Positions 1-8,632 of a stretch of DNA of 37,149 nucleotides are shown piece by piece. A program made the position numbers and the translations under genes. Each line of letters opens with the position of its first letter. The first letter of the stretch is position 1. The notes under the pieces are model-generated. The model saw only the letters and a program-made list of their open reading frames with translations. It was not told the origin of the DNA and did not search any database. The stretch lies in the NCBI GenBank assembly GCA_007126575.1, contig SLBA01000067.1, positions 1-37,149 on the forward strand, written 5' to 3'. The DNA is from Gemmatimonadota bacterium. GTDB lineage: Bacteria > Gemmatimonadota > Gemmatimonadetes > Longimicrobiales > Gaopeijiaceae.

Positions 1-1
1 C

Positions 2-634
2 CTGGCCCGGAGCAACCGGAAGGAGGCCGTCGGGGAGTCGGCCGGGATCCGGGACTACGCCACCTCTCTGGAGCACCTGGTCCGCCGGGACGTGGGCGAC
101 TACTACACGGTGAACATCTCCTGCCCCAACGTCCACGGGGGAGAGAGCTTCGCCGATCCGGAGCTCCTGCGGCCCCTCCTGGCCCGTCTCGGACAGGTGG
201 AGCACGACCGCCCGGTCTACGCCAAGATGCCCATCAACCCCTCCTGGGACGAGTTTCGAAGGATGGCCGACGTCATTGCCGAGCATGGGCTCCACGGCCT
301 GGTCATCGGGAACCTGAACAAGGACTACGACTCGGCCCGCCACCGCGACGAGGCACCGGCAAGCTACAGCGGAGGACTCTCGGGGGAGCCCTGTCGCGAG
401 CGGTCCACCGAACTGGTCGCCCGGACCCGCGAGGCCTATGGGGACCGCTTCACCCTCGTCGGGTGCGGGGGGATCCTCTCGGCCGACGACGCCCTCACCA
501 AGTTCCGCGCCGGGGCCGACCTGGTGCAGCTGATCTCCGGAATGATCTTCACCGGCCCCCATCTCCTGCGAGAGATCGCGGGGGCCTACGCGAGGGAGAT
601 CGCCCCGTCGCGAGCCGCCGACCGCCGGGGTTGA
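2..634 (+). CDS. pyrD: Dihydroorotate dehydrogenase (PyrD-like), 5' end outside window
   Basis: This is the C-terminal ~210 residues of an FMN-dependent dihydroorotate dehydrogenase, the fourth step of pyrimidine synthesis. The frame is open to the window edge, so the true start lies upstream; the GTG at 92 is internal. Seen: an active-site loop reading NISCPN near 113-130, a lysine in YAKMP, the phosphate-binding GGLSG stretch, and VGCGGI followed by GADLVQLISGMIF, which form the FMN phosphate site near the C-terminus. The C-terminal half reads like the membrane-bound class 2 enzymes, but the active-site loop has Cys (codon 122-124), the base used by class 1 enzymes, where class 2 usually has Ser. 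The stop at 632-634 is followed 2 bp later by the ATG of the next gene, so the two are probably co-transcribed. Family assignment is firm; the class is not. Confidence 0.88.
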   Translation: MARSNRKEAVGESAGIRDYATSLEHLVRRDVGDYYTVNISCPNVHGGESFADPELLRPLLARLGQVEHDRPVYAKMPINPSWDEFRRMADVIAEHGLHGLVIGNLNKDYDSARHRDEAPASYSGGLSGEPCRERSTELVARTREAYGDRFTLVGCGGILSADDALTKFRAGADLVQLISGMIFTGPHLLREIAGAYAREIAPSRAADRRG

Positions 635-636
635 CG

Positions 637-1347
637 ATGTGCACCGCGACGTGGACGACCGACGACGAGGGGCACCACCACCTCTTCTTCAGTCGCGACG
701 AGCGACGCAGCCGTTCGACCGCAGAACCTCCGCGGGTGCGCGAGGTGGACGGGACGCGAATCCTCGCCCCCCGAGACCCCGACGGCGGGGGGACCTGGAT
801 TCTGGGAAACGAGTTCGGCCTGGGGGTCTGCCTGCTCAACGCCTGGGCCGAGCAGGCGGCGGCGAAGCCCGGGGAGCGGAGTCGGGGCCTTCTGCTGATG
901 GATCTGGCCACCGCCCGGGAGCTCGACGAGGCTCGAGACCGACTGACACGAGCCCTGCAGAAGACCCGCTATGCCCCCTTCCAGATCCTGATCCTCGACT
1001 CCGGGGGCGCCATCCTCCGTCATCACTGGAACGGAACCGAGCTGCGTGCCCGTCCGATTCCCGCTCCCCCCATCGTGGTCAGCTCCGCGGTATCCGAAGA
1101 GGAAGTGGGGAGGCGTCGTGCCCGGCTCCTCGCAGGACTGGATGGGGATCCGGTCGAGGCCCTCCGGAGCTTTCATCTCGATCCCGGGACCCCGGATGCT
1201 CAGAGCGTGAGGATGTCCCGGCCCGAGGCCCGCACCGTCAGCCTCACCCAGATGACGCTCATCGCCGGCCCTTCGGTCCGGATGCGCTACTGGGCCCGAA
1301 GGGGGGACGGACCCTTCGATGACCCGGACGAGGCCTCCCTTCCTTAG
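637..1347 (+). CDS. NRDE / TANGO2-family protein
   Basis: A 236-residue protein of the NRDE family (TANGO2-like, PF05742). The start ATG at 637 is chosen because family members begin Met-Cys; here the protein starts MCTATW and is followed by the family signature in the form SRDERRSR (usually NRDE) at about residues 19-26. Other family-like stretches are the GGTWILGN segment near residue 50 and the conserved LLNAW that follows. The longer open frame back to 463 overlaps pyrD and is discarded. TANGO2 proteins have been linked to acyl-CoA, lipid or haem handling in eukaryotes; the bacterial role is not established. An N-terminal Cys2 also fits the wider Ntn-hydrolase fold idea, which is only an inference. 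No signal peptide, so cytoplasmic. It lies 2 bp after the pyrD-like gene. Confidence 0.85.
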   Translation: MCTATWTTDDEGHHHLFFSRDERRSRSTAEPPRVREVDGTRILAPRDPDGGGTWILGNEFGLGVCLLNAWAEQAAAKPGERSRGLLLMDLATARELDEARDRLTRALQKTRYAPFQILILDSGGAILRHHWNGTELRARPIPAPPIVVSSAVSEEEVGRRRARLLAGLDGDPVEALRSFHLDPGTPDAQSVRMSRPEARTVSLTQMTLIAGPSVRMRYWARRGDGPFDDPDEASLP

Positions 1348-1351
1348 CCGG

Positions 1352-1382
1352 GGACTGCTCCGGAACTTTCGGGGGAGCGTCC
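1352..1382 (+). terminator. Hairpin after the NRDE gene
   Basis: Just after the stop at 1347, GGACTGCTCC (1352-1361) can pair with GGAGCGTCC (1374-1382), giving nine base pairs with one bulged T and a 12-nt loop. There is no T-run, so it is only a possible terminator separating the pyrD/NRDE pair from the efflux operon. The remaining ~45 bp before the GTG at 1428 would have to hold the efflux promoter; I see no clear -35/-10 pair. Confidence 0.3.
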
Positions 1383-1427
1383 GGGTGATCGCCACGGGTA
1401 CTCCCTCATCTACTGCAGAGGTCTCCC

Positions 1428-2570
1428 GTGAGCCCGACCCTGAAGCGCATCCTTATCGGCGCCGCCATCGTGGTGGCGGCGGGCCTGGCCGTCGTGGCCT
1501 TCATCGGGAGCCCCGGCGAGGAGGGCGTCGAGGCAGGCGGTCCTCCGGGGGGCCCCGGGGGCGGAACGCTCACGGTCGACGCCCACATCGTCGAGCCCGT
1601 GCGCCTGGTCGACGGGACCCTGACCACCGGGTCGCTCCTGGCCAATGAATCGGTCCAGCTCCGCCCCGAGGTCTCCGGGCGCCTCGTCGAGCTCGCCATG
1701 GAGGAGGGGACATCCGTGTCCGCAGGCACCGTCCTGGCTCGGATCAACGACCGTGAACTCCAGGCCCGGCTCCGCGAACTCGAAGCCCGCCGGCGCGTCA
1801 TGGAGCAGCGGGAGTTCCGCCAGGCCCGTCTCCTCGAAGAGGGCGGGGTGAGTGCCGAGGAACTCGAGGAGACCCGCGCGGAGCTCGAGGCCATGGAGGC
1901 CGAAGCCGAGATCCTCCGCACCCAGATCGAGCAGCACACGATCCGCGCCCCCTTCGATGGACGGCTGGGCCTTCGCCAGGTGAGCCCGGGGAGCTACGTC
2001 TCGCCCGAGACCGTCATCGCCACCCTGAGCGAGACGGACCCCATCCGCCTGCAGTTCACCGTCCCGGCCCGCTATGCGGATCGGGTCGGGGAGGGCTCCT
2101 CGGTCCGGTTCCAGGTCGAGGGCTTCGACGAGGAGTTCGAGGCCGTGATCCACGTCATCGACCCGGCGCTCGAGGAGGGCACCCGAACCCTCCGCCTCCG
2201 GGCCCGCACCGCGAACCCCGACGGCCGGCTCCGCGTCGGGTCCTTCGCCGCGGTCGAGGTGATCTTCGAGGAGCTCGAAGAGGCGATCACGGTGCCCTCG
2301 ATCGCCGTCCGGCCGGATCTGGAAGGACCGCAGATCTGGCTCTATCGGGGCGGGGAGGCCGAACGTGTGGGGGTCGAGACCGGAATCCGCACGGCCGCGA
2401 GCGTGCAGATCCTTTCGGGAATCGCGGCCGGAGACACCGTGATCACCACCGGATTCGGGCAGCTTCGCGAGGGTCGGGAGGTCGAGATCGGCGACGTGAC
2501 CGAAGGCCGGGCCCCCGACGAGCCGTCGGGCGACCTCCTGGACGAGGTGATCGCCGAGGAGGGCAGGTGA
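1428..2570 (+). CDS. RND efflux periplasmic adaptor (membrane fusion protein)
   Basis: A 380-residue HlyD/AcrA-type adaptor that would bridge the inner membrane RND pump and the outer membrane channel. Start is GTG at 1428, preceded by GCAGAGG at 1415-1421. Residues 7-27 form a hydrophobic signal anchor without a lipobox cysteine. The split biotinyl-lipoyl domain is visible at about 76-107 and 171-205 (TIRAPFDGRLG), separated by a charged alpha-helical coiled coil at about 108-168 rich in Glu, Arg and Leu. A beta-barrel domain (about 208-280) and a membrane-proximal domain (to about 350) follow. The stop overlaps the GTG start of the pump gene by four bases (GTGA, 2567-2570), indicating translational coupling. 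No regulator gene lies next to the operon. Substrate cannot be told from sequence. Confidence 0.95.
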   Translation: MSPTLKRILIGAAIVVAAGLAVVAFIGSPGEEGVEAGGPPGGPGGGTLTVDAHIVEPVRLVDGTLTTGSLLANESVQLRPEVSGRLVELAMEEGTSVSAGTVLARINDRELQARLRELEARRRVMEQREFRQARLLEEGGVSAEELEETRAELEAMEAEAEILRTQIEQHTIRAPFDGRLGLRQVSPGSYVSPETVIATLSETDPIRLQFTVPARYADRVGEGSSVRFQVEGFDEEFEAVIHVIDPALEEGTRTLRLRARTANPDGRLRVGSFAAVEVIFEELEEAITVPSIAVRPDLEGPQIWLYRGGEAERVGVETGIRTAASVQILSGIAAGDTVITTGFGQLREGREVEIGDVTEGRAPDEPSGDLLDEVIAEEGR

Positions 2571-5500
2571 AGCTCTGGGAGGTCAGCGTTCGGCGGCCGG
2601 TCCTGGCCACGGTGATGTCGCTGGTGATCATCATCTTCGGGGTCATCTCCTTCACCTACCTGGGCGTGCGGGAGTTCCCCTCGACCGACTCCCCCATCAT
2701 CACCGTCCAGACGAACTACCCCGGGGCGAACGCCAACGTCATCGAGAGCCAGATCACCGAGGTCCTGGAAGAGTCGGTGAACGGGGTCGAGGGCATTCGC
2801 TCCCTCGTCTCGACCACCCGCGAGGGCCGGAGCACGATCCAGGTGGAGTTCGCCCTGGACGAGGACCTGGACCGGGCGGCCAACGATGTGCGGGACCGGG
2901 TGAACCGGGTCCTGGGCCAGCTCCCTCCGGACGTGGATCCCCCCCAGGTCTCGAAGGCGGGGGATGACGAAGGCCCCATTGTCTTCCTCAACGTCTACAG
3001 CGACCGCCGCGACCTGCTCGACCTGACCCGGATCGCCGAGGATCTCTTCGCCGAACGGCTTCAGACGATCTCGGGCGTCTCGAGGGTCGATGTATGGGGG
3101 TCCAGGCGATACGCCATGCGACTCCGGCTGGACCCCGGCCGACTCGCGGCCTACCGGCTCTCGCTGAACGAGGTCCGCGCTGCGCTCGATGCCGAGAACG
3201 TCGAGCTGCCCTCGGGGAATCTCGAAGGCGACGACCTGCAGCTCACGATTCGCACCATGACCCGCCTCGAGACCGAAGAGGACTTCAACGACGTCATCCT
3301 CCGTCAGGACGAGACGGGGACGGTGCGCCTGAGAGATGTGGGGCGGGCGGAGCTGGCTGCGCAGAACGAGCGCACGATCCTGAAGCGGGAGGGGATCCCC
3401 ATGGTGGGGGTCGTCATCCGCCCCCTGCCGGGGGCGAACAACGTGGCCATCGCCGACGAATTCTACGAGCGGCTCGAGGGGATCCTGGCCGACGCCCCCG
3501 ACGACATCGAGACCGCCATCGGCTTCGATGTCACGGAGTTCATTCGCGACTCCATTCGCGAGGTCCAGCAGACCGTCCTGATCGCCCTTTTCCTGGTGAT
3601 CATGGTGATCTTCCTCTTCTTGAGGGACTGGCGAACCACCGTGGTCCCCGTCATCACGATCCCGGTGGCGCTGATCGGGGCCTTCTTCATCATGTTCCTG
3701 CTGGGCTTCACGATCAATGTCCTGACCCTGCTGGCCGTGGTGCTGGCCATCGGGATCGTGGTCGACGACGCCATCGTGGTGGTCGAGAACATCTACAAGA
3801 AGATCGAAGCCGGAGAGGACCCCATCGAGGGTTCGATCGACGGGACCCGCGAAATCTTCTTCGCCATCGTGAGCACGACGCTGGCCCTGGTCGCCGTCTT
3901 CCTGCCGATCATCTTCCTGGGTGGGTTGACCGGACAGCTGTTCACCGAGTTCGGGATGACGCTGGCCGGGGCCGTGGTCATCTCGTCCTTCGTGGCTCTC
4001 TCTCTGGCGCCGATGCTCTGCTCGAAGCTCCTGAAGAAGCGCGCGGAGCAGCCCTGGTTCCACCGGAGGACCCAGCCCTTCTTCGACGGTCTCACCGAGG
4101 GGTACCGGACCTCGCTCGACGCCTTCCTGGAGCGCCGCTGGCTCGCCCTCCCCCTGGTTGCCGTCTGTATCGGGCTGGGGCTCTTCCTCTTCCAGCAGCT
4201 CCCCCAGGAGCTGGCCCCCACCGAGGACCGGGGCGGGATGCAGCTGATCGTCTCCGGCCCCGAAGGGGCGACCTTCTCGTACATGGACGAGCGGATGGAC
4301 CGGCTCTCGGCCCTCGTCGAAGAGGAGGTCCCCGAGTATCGGGCAGTCGTCAGTGTGACCTCACCCGGATTCGGCGCGGCCTCGGCAGTGAACTCCGGCT
4401 TCATCCGCCTGGCGCTGGTCGACGCCTCGGAGAGGGATCGATCCCAGCAGGAGATCGCGAGCCACCTTCGCTCCCTCGTCGGGCAGGTCCGGGGCATCGA
4501 GGTCTTCGTGGCCGAGGATCAGACCATCCGTACCGGTGGAGGGGGAGGGCTCCCCGTCCGCTACGTCCTTCAGGCTCCGACCCTCGATGACCTCCGCGAG
4601 GTGATCCCCGCCTTCCTGGATGCCGCCCGGAATCGGGACGAGCTCTCGGGGGTGGATGTCGACCTCACCTTCGACAGCCCCGAGATCCAGCTCCGGGTGG
4701 ACCGCCAACGGGCACGGGACCTCGGGATTGCGACGGCGGACGTCGGGCAGGCGCTCCAGCTGGCCCTCTCGGAGCAGCGGACCGGGTTCTTCGTGATGAA
4801 CGGCCAGCAGTACGACGTGATCACCGAGGTGGATCGGGACTTCCGCCGGGATCCTCGAGACCTGCGATCGCTGTACGTGCGCAGCGGGGGGGGAGAGCCC
4901 ATCCAGCTCGACAACCTGATCTCACTCGAGGAGACGGCGGCTCCGCCCCAGCTCTACCGCTTCGATCGATTCGCCTCGGCCACCATCTCGGCCGGGCTCG
5001 CCGACGGCCGCGTTATCGGCGACGGGATCCGGGCCATGGACGAGATTGCCGACGAACTCCTCGACTCCCGCTTCACCACGAGCCTCACCGGTCCCTCCCG
5101 GGACTTCGTCGAGGGAGGAGAGGGCGTCGCCTTCGTCTTCGTTCTGGCCCTCCTCCTGGTCTTCCTGATCCTGGCGGCCCAGTTCGAGAGCTTCCGCGAT
5201 CCCCTGATCATCATGTTCACCGTCCCACTCGCCCTGGTCGGGGCCCTGGTGGCGCTCGCGGCCTTCGGCCAGACCGTGAACATCTTCAGCCAGATCGGGA
5301 TGATCATGCTGATCGGGCTCGTCACAAAGAACGGGATCCTGATCGTGGAGTTCGCGAACCAGCGCAAGGCCCAGGGGCTGCCGGTCCTCGAGGCGATTCG
5401 TGACGGGGCCGCGGTGCGTTTCCGGCCGGTCCTCATGACCTCCATCTCGACCGCGCTGGGGATCCTTCCCCTGGCGCTGGCGCTGGGGGCCGGGGCCGAG

Positions 5501-6931
5501 AGCCGGATGCCGATGGGGATCGCGGTCATCGGAGGGCTGGCCATCGGCACCATCCTGACTCTATATGTCGTCCCCGCCATGTACTCGTTTCTGAGTGCGC
5601 CCGTCTCGAATGCGACACCCGCCGGGGCCGCGGCCACCGCGCTGGTCGCGGCTCTTCTGATCGCCGCGCCGCTGGGTGCGCAGCAGGCGCCCGCCCTCAC
5701 GCTGGATGAGGCCCTCCGGTCGGCGCTCGAGCGGAATCCCACGCTGGAGCTGGCCCGAAACGAGGTGGCCCGATCCCGGAACCGCGAGGGTCTGGGGGCT
5801 GCTGGGTTCCTCCCCGAGCTCTCAGTTTCGGGCCAGTGGCAGCAGACTGTGGCGAACACGGAGCAGACCTTCCAGGGGCAGGACCCCCAGGTCCTGCGCG
5901 ATGCCCGCACCCGTCAGGGCGGGCTGGCGGCCTCGGCGGACTGGCGCCTCTTTCAGGGGCTGGCCCGCTTCGATGTGCTGCGCCGCCTCGAGGTCGAGTC
6001 GGCCAGCCTCGCCTCGGCTCTGGACGGAGTCACCGAGGACATCCTGGTCTCGGTGATCGCCGGGTATTTCGACCTGGTCCGCCAGGAGCGCCAGGTCGAG
6101 GTCCTGGAACGTGCGGTGGAGCTCTCGGAGGAGCGCCTCCGCCTGGTCCGGGTCCGCGAAGAGGTGGGGTCGGCCTCGGATCTCGAGGTGCGCCAGGCCC
6201 GAGTCGATCGAAACGCGGACCGGGCAGAGGTGTTACGGGCCCGAAGCCAGCTCGCCGAGGCTCGCGCCGACTTCAATCGCATCCTGGGGCGCGCGGCTAC
6301 CGATCCGTTCCGCCTGGTGGACACCCCCGCGGTGGATCCGGATCTTCCCCGCGACGAGCTTCGCACCCGCGCCCTCGAGGCGAGCCCCTACCTGCGGCAG
6401 GCGGAGCAGCGGCTCGAGGTGACCCGGCTCGAAGCGCGCGAGGAGCGAGCCCGACTCTTCCCCACCCTGGATCTGAGCACGGGGCTGGACTGGACGGACC
6501 TGTCGTCGGAGAGCGGCTTTCAGCAGGCCAGCCGGGGATGGCAGTACTCCTTCGGCATCCAGGGCTCCTTCGTCCTCTTCGCCGGATTCGACCGCACCCG
6601 AGACCGTGCCGACGCCCGACTGGCCCGCGAGGCGGCCGCCGTCGAACTGGATGATATCCGGGCCGGGATCGAGGCGGACTTTGAGGTCCAATGGGTGCGC
6701 TACCAGGACCAGCTCGAGCTCGTGGGGCTCGAGACCGAGAACCTCGAGATCGCCCGTCGGAACGTGGACACCGCCCTGGAGCGCTTCCGGCTGGGCGGGA
6801 TCTCGTCGCTGGAGCTGCGTGAGGTGCAGGAGGCCCTGGTTCGGGCCGAGATCCGACTCCTTGAGTCCGAATTCGCCGCCCGCACCGCGCAGGCCGAGCT
6901 GGAACGGCTGGGCGGCCGACTCCTCCCCTGA
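2567..6931 (+). CDS. RND efflux pump fused to a TolC-like outer membrane factor
   Basis: A 1454-residue protein. Residues 1 to about 1010 are a complete HAE1-type RND transporter: TM1 near 10-30, two large periplasmic loops, and the proton-relay residues Asp400-Asp401 in TM4 (VVDDAIVVVENI) and Lys921 in TM10 (GLVTKNGILIVEF), matching AcrB D407/D408/K940. The frame then continues without a stop through an Ala/Leu-rich hydrophobic segment (about 1019-1038, ending PLGA before QQ, a plausible signal peptidase site) into a ~416-residue TolC/OMF domain with its two-fold repeat (TLDEALRSALERNP at about 1044; long helices rich in Glu/Arg/Ala; a second half from about 1260). Normally pump and channel are separate genes. 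Start GTG 2567 overlaps the adaptor stop. Met1005, just before the hydrophobic segment, could act as an internal start for a free OMF. All three parts of a tripartite exporter are thus encoded by two genes. Confidence 0.93.
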   Translation: MKLWEVSVRRPVLATVMSLVIIIFGVISFTYLGVREFPSTDSPIITVQTNYPGANANVIESQITEVLEESVNGVEGIRSLVSTTREGRSTIQVEFALDEDLDRAANDVRDRVNRVLGQLPPDVDPPQVSKAGDDEGPIVFLNVYSDRRDLLDLTRIAEDLFAERLQTISGVSRVDVWGSRRYAMRLRLDPGRLAAYRLSLNEVRAALDAENVELPSGNLEGDDLQLTIRTMTRLETEEDFNDVILRQDETGTVRLRDVGRAELAAQNERTILKREGIPMVGVVIRPLPGANNVAIADEFYERLEGILADAPDDIETAIGFDVTEFIRDSIREVQQTVLIALFLVIMVIFLFLRDWRTTVVPVITIPVALIGAFFIMFLLGFTINVLTLLAVVLAIGIVVDDAIVVVENIYKKIEAGEDPIEGSIDGTREIFFAIVSTTLALVAVFLPIIFLGGLTGQLFTEFGMTLAGAVVISSFVALSLAPMLCSKLLKKRAEQPWFHRRTQPFFDGLTEGYRTSLDAFLERRWLALPLVAVCIGLGLFLFQQLPQELAPTEDRGGMQLIVSGPEGATFSYMDERMDRLSALVEEEVPEYRAVVSVTSPGFGAASAVNSGFIRLALVDASERDRSQQEIASHLRSLVGQVRGIEVFVAEDQTIRTGGGGGLPVRYVLQAPTLDDLREVIPAFLDAARNRDELSGVDVDLTFDSPEIQLRVDRQRARDLGIATADVGQALQLALSEQRTGFFVMNGQQYDVITEVDRDFRRDPRDLRSLYVRSGGGEPIQLDNLISLEETAAPPQLYRFDRFASATISAGLADGRVIGDGIRAMDEIADELLDSRFTTSLTGPSRDFVEGGEGVAFVFVLALLLVFLILAAQFESFRDPLIIMFTVPLALVGALVALAAFGQTVNIFSQIGMIMLIGLVTKNGILIVEFANQRKAQGLPVLEAIRDGAAVRFRPVLMTSISTALGILPLALALGAGAESRMPMGIAVIGGLAIGTILTLYVVPAMYSFLSAPVSNATPAGAAATALVAALLIAAPLGAQQAPALTLDEALRSALERNPTLELARNEVARSRNREGLGAAGFLPELSVSGQWQQTVANTEQTFQGQDPQVLRDARTRQGGLAASADWRLFQGLARFDVLRRLEVESASLASALDGVTEDILVSVIAGYFDLVRQERQVEVLERAVELSEERLRLVRVREEVGSASDLEVRQARVDRNADRAEVLRARSQLAEARADFNRILGRAATDPFRLVDTPAVDPDLPRDELRTRALEASPYLRQAEQRLEVTRLEAREERARLFPTLDLSTGLDWTDLSSESGFQQASRGWQYSFGIQGSFVLFAGFDRTRDRADARLAREAAAVELDDIRAGIEADFEVQWVRYQDQLELVGLETENLEIARRNVDTALERFRLGGISSLELREVQEALVRAEIRLLESEFAARTAQAELERLGGRLLP

Positions 6932-8632
6932 TCAGGCGCCGACACGCCACCCCACGAGTCCCCCGAGGCCCGCCGCCAGTACCATCAGGAGTCCGACCGT
7001 GAACCAGCCGGGGCCGTCCGGTGGGTCCGTGACGAAGGCGGCTGCCGCGTAGCTTCCGTGGGCGCGAGGGTAGTCGTCGATACCGGGACGCCAGCAGCGG
7101 ATGGGAAGGTTCCCGGACCGCAGACTCATCCCCTCGGTCGCGTCGCCGGTCGGCATCCGGATCCCGAAGCGTTCGCGGGTCTCTCTTTCGACGTGCTCGA
7201 CGAGAAACTCGCCGAGGGCCAGAGCGTCGAGGAATCGCCCCTCCGCCGCCTCGGCCAGACGCTGCCGCGCGGCAGGGGCGTCCCCACCATCCAGAAACGC
7301 TCGCACCTCTGCCTCGAGCTCCACCTGGTCGCGGATCGCCCGGGCCTCGAAGGCCTCCAGGCTCCCCGTGACCGGACGCAGAAAGATCTCGGGGTTCTCA
7401 CAGGTGTGGTACAGAAGGCGCTTGTGAACGCGGAAGGCGGAGCGGGTGGCCTCGAGGGGTCCGAAGTCCGGATCCAGAAAGGTGCGGTCCGCCTCCTTGG
7501 TCATGTACCGGTGCTGCCTGTACTCCGGGGGCACATCCTCGGCGCCGATGTGCACGGGAACGAACGGGCTCGCCACCGCGCCGGTGATCGACATCCACAG
7601 AACCCCCAGCTCCGGTGGCACATCACGGCGGAGGTGGGCGACCTGGCCATACCCCGCAGCGTCATCGGACCACCGTGGATCGCGGATGAGCGCGAGCATG
7701 TCCTCGAGGCTCACCGGCGCGAGGCGGGCGATCTCGTCCTCCAGCTCGGGCGGATAGCGAAACCGGGCGTCCGGCCCGACGTCACCCGGCGAACTGGGAA
7801 AGGGCTGACCGTAGACCCGCTGTAGATTCAAGGGCTCCTCCCCATCGGGATCCCACCACCCCTGCTCCACGGCGAACGGGACCAGGTTCTCGGAGGCCAT
7901 GAAATCGGGGTGCTCCCGAGCGTCCACGGGAAAGTCCCCGATGTATCCCGGATACGAGACCCGCACCGCCCCGGGACCCAGTCTCTCCGCCGCCCACAAC
8001 CCCTCGCCACCGGCAAAGTTGATGAAGAGCCACCCCTCCTCCGGATCGGCGAACAGGTGGGAGTTGCCGCCGTAGGTGGCGTAGCCGAACTCGTCGATCA
8101 GGGCCCCGACGATCTCGACCGCCTCGCGCGCGGTGCCGGCGCGCTCCATGGCGATCCGCGAGAGATCGCTGTAATTGAGGCCCCGCTGCGGAATCGGAGT
8201 CCGGTCGCGGAGCTCCTCGCGCGAAGGCGACCAGACATCACGGGCCGCGACGTGCCGCTCGTTCAGCCCTCCGTTCGTGAGTGGAGGCGGAAAGCCCGCG
8301 AACTCCGAGTAGTTCGTGGTGATGAAGCGCAGCGTCCGGGGAACCTGGGGCACCTGGATCCGCTCCCCGGGAATTCGAGCCTCCTCGGTGACCCCGGCGG
8401 CAAAGGTGGCGCCCTCGGTATGAGTCGCGGCAGGCCTGATCTCGATCCAGTGGCTCGAGGGCTCGTGACCGAACCCTCCCAACAGGACCGATCCGTCGGC
8501 CGTGAGATCGCGGCCGACATAGATCGCAATGCTCTTCGAGGGAAGCTGAACATCGCCGGGATCGGGTGCCTGGGCTCCGGCCGGGATCGCCAGGGCGAGA
8601 GTTGCCGCGACGCTCGTCAGCCGCCGGATCAT
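6932..8632 (-). CDS. Peptidase C69/U34-like protein with Ser at the nucleophile position and a C-terminal membrane anchor
   Basis: A 566-residue exported protein of the C69 dipeptidase (U34) family. An N-terminal signal peptide (residues 1-20, ending PAGA) is followed by SIAIYVGRDLTADGSVL. In the family this stretch normally reads C-T-x-I-x-V-G-x-x-A-S-x-D-G-S, and the Cys becomes the N-terminal nucleophile after processing; here Ser34 occupies the Cys position. The family-like NYSDLSRIAMERAGTAREA segment and GGNSHLFAD follow. Near the C-terminus a hydrophobic stretch (about 541-562) ends in WRVGA, predicting a membrane anchor. The ATG overlaps the stop of the upstream gene (ATGA, 8629-8632), so it is translated from the same operon. 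The gene ends flush against the convergent RND-OMF stop. It may be a Ser-nucleophile Ntn hydrolase or an inactive homologue; sequence alone does not decide. Confidence 0.82.
   Translation of the reverse strand: MIRRLTSVAATLALAIPAGAQAPDPGDVQLPSKSIAIYVGRDLTADGSVLLGGFGHEPSSHWIEIRPAATHTEGATFAAGVTEEARIPGERIQVPQVPRTLRFITTNYSEFAGFPPPLTNGGLNERHVAARDVWSPSREELRDRTPIPQRGLNYSDLSRIAMERAGTAREAVEIVGALIDEFGYATYGGNSHLFADPEEGWLFINFAGGEGLWAAERLGPGAVRVSYPGYIGDFPVDAREHPDFMASENLVPFAVEQGWWDPDGEEPLNLQRVYGQPFPSSPGDVGPDARFRYPPELEDEIARLAPVSLEDMLALIRDPRWSDDAAGYGQVAHLRRDVPPELGVLWMSITGAVASPFVPVHIGAEDVPPEYRQHRYMTKEADRTFLDPDFGPLEATRSAFRVHKRLLYHTCENPEIFLRPVTGSLEAFEARAIRDQVELEAEVRAFLDGGDAPAARQRLAEAAEGRFLDALALGEFLVEHVERETRERFGIRMPTGDATEGMSLRSGNLPIRCWRPGIDDYPRAHGSYAAAAFVTDPPDGPGWFTVGLLMVLAAGLGGLVGWRVGA

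Noticed and set aside
2342-4063. A 573-codon minus-strand open frame
   Set aside because: It is antisense to the adaptor and RND pump genes, rich in Asp/Gly/His repeats typical of reversed GC-rich codons, and has no family motif.
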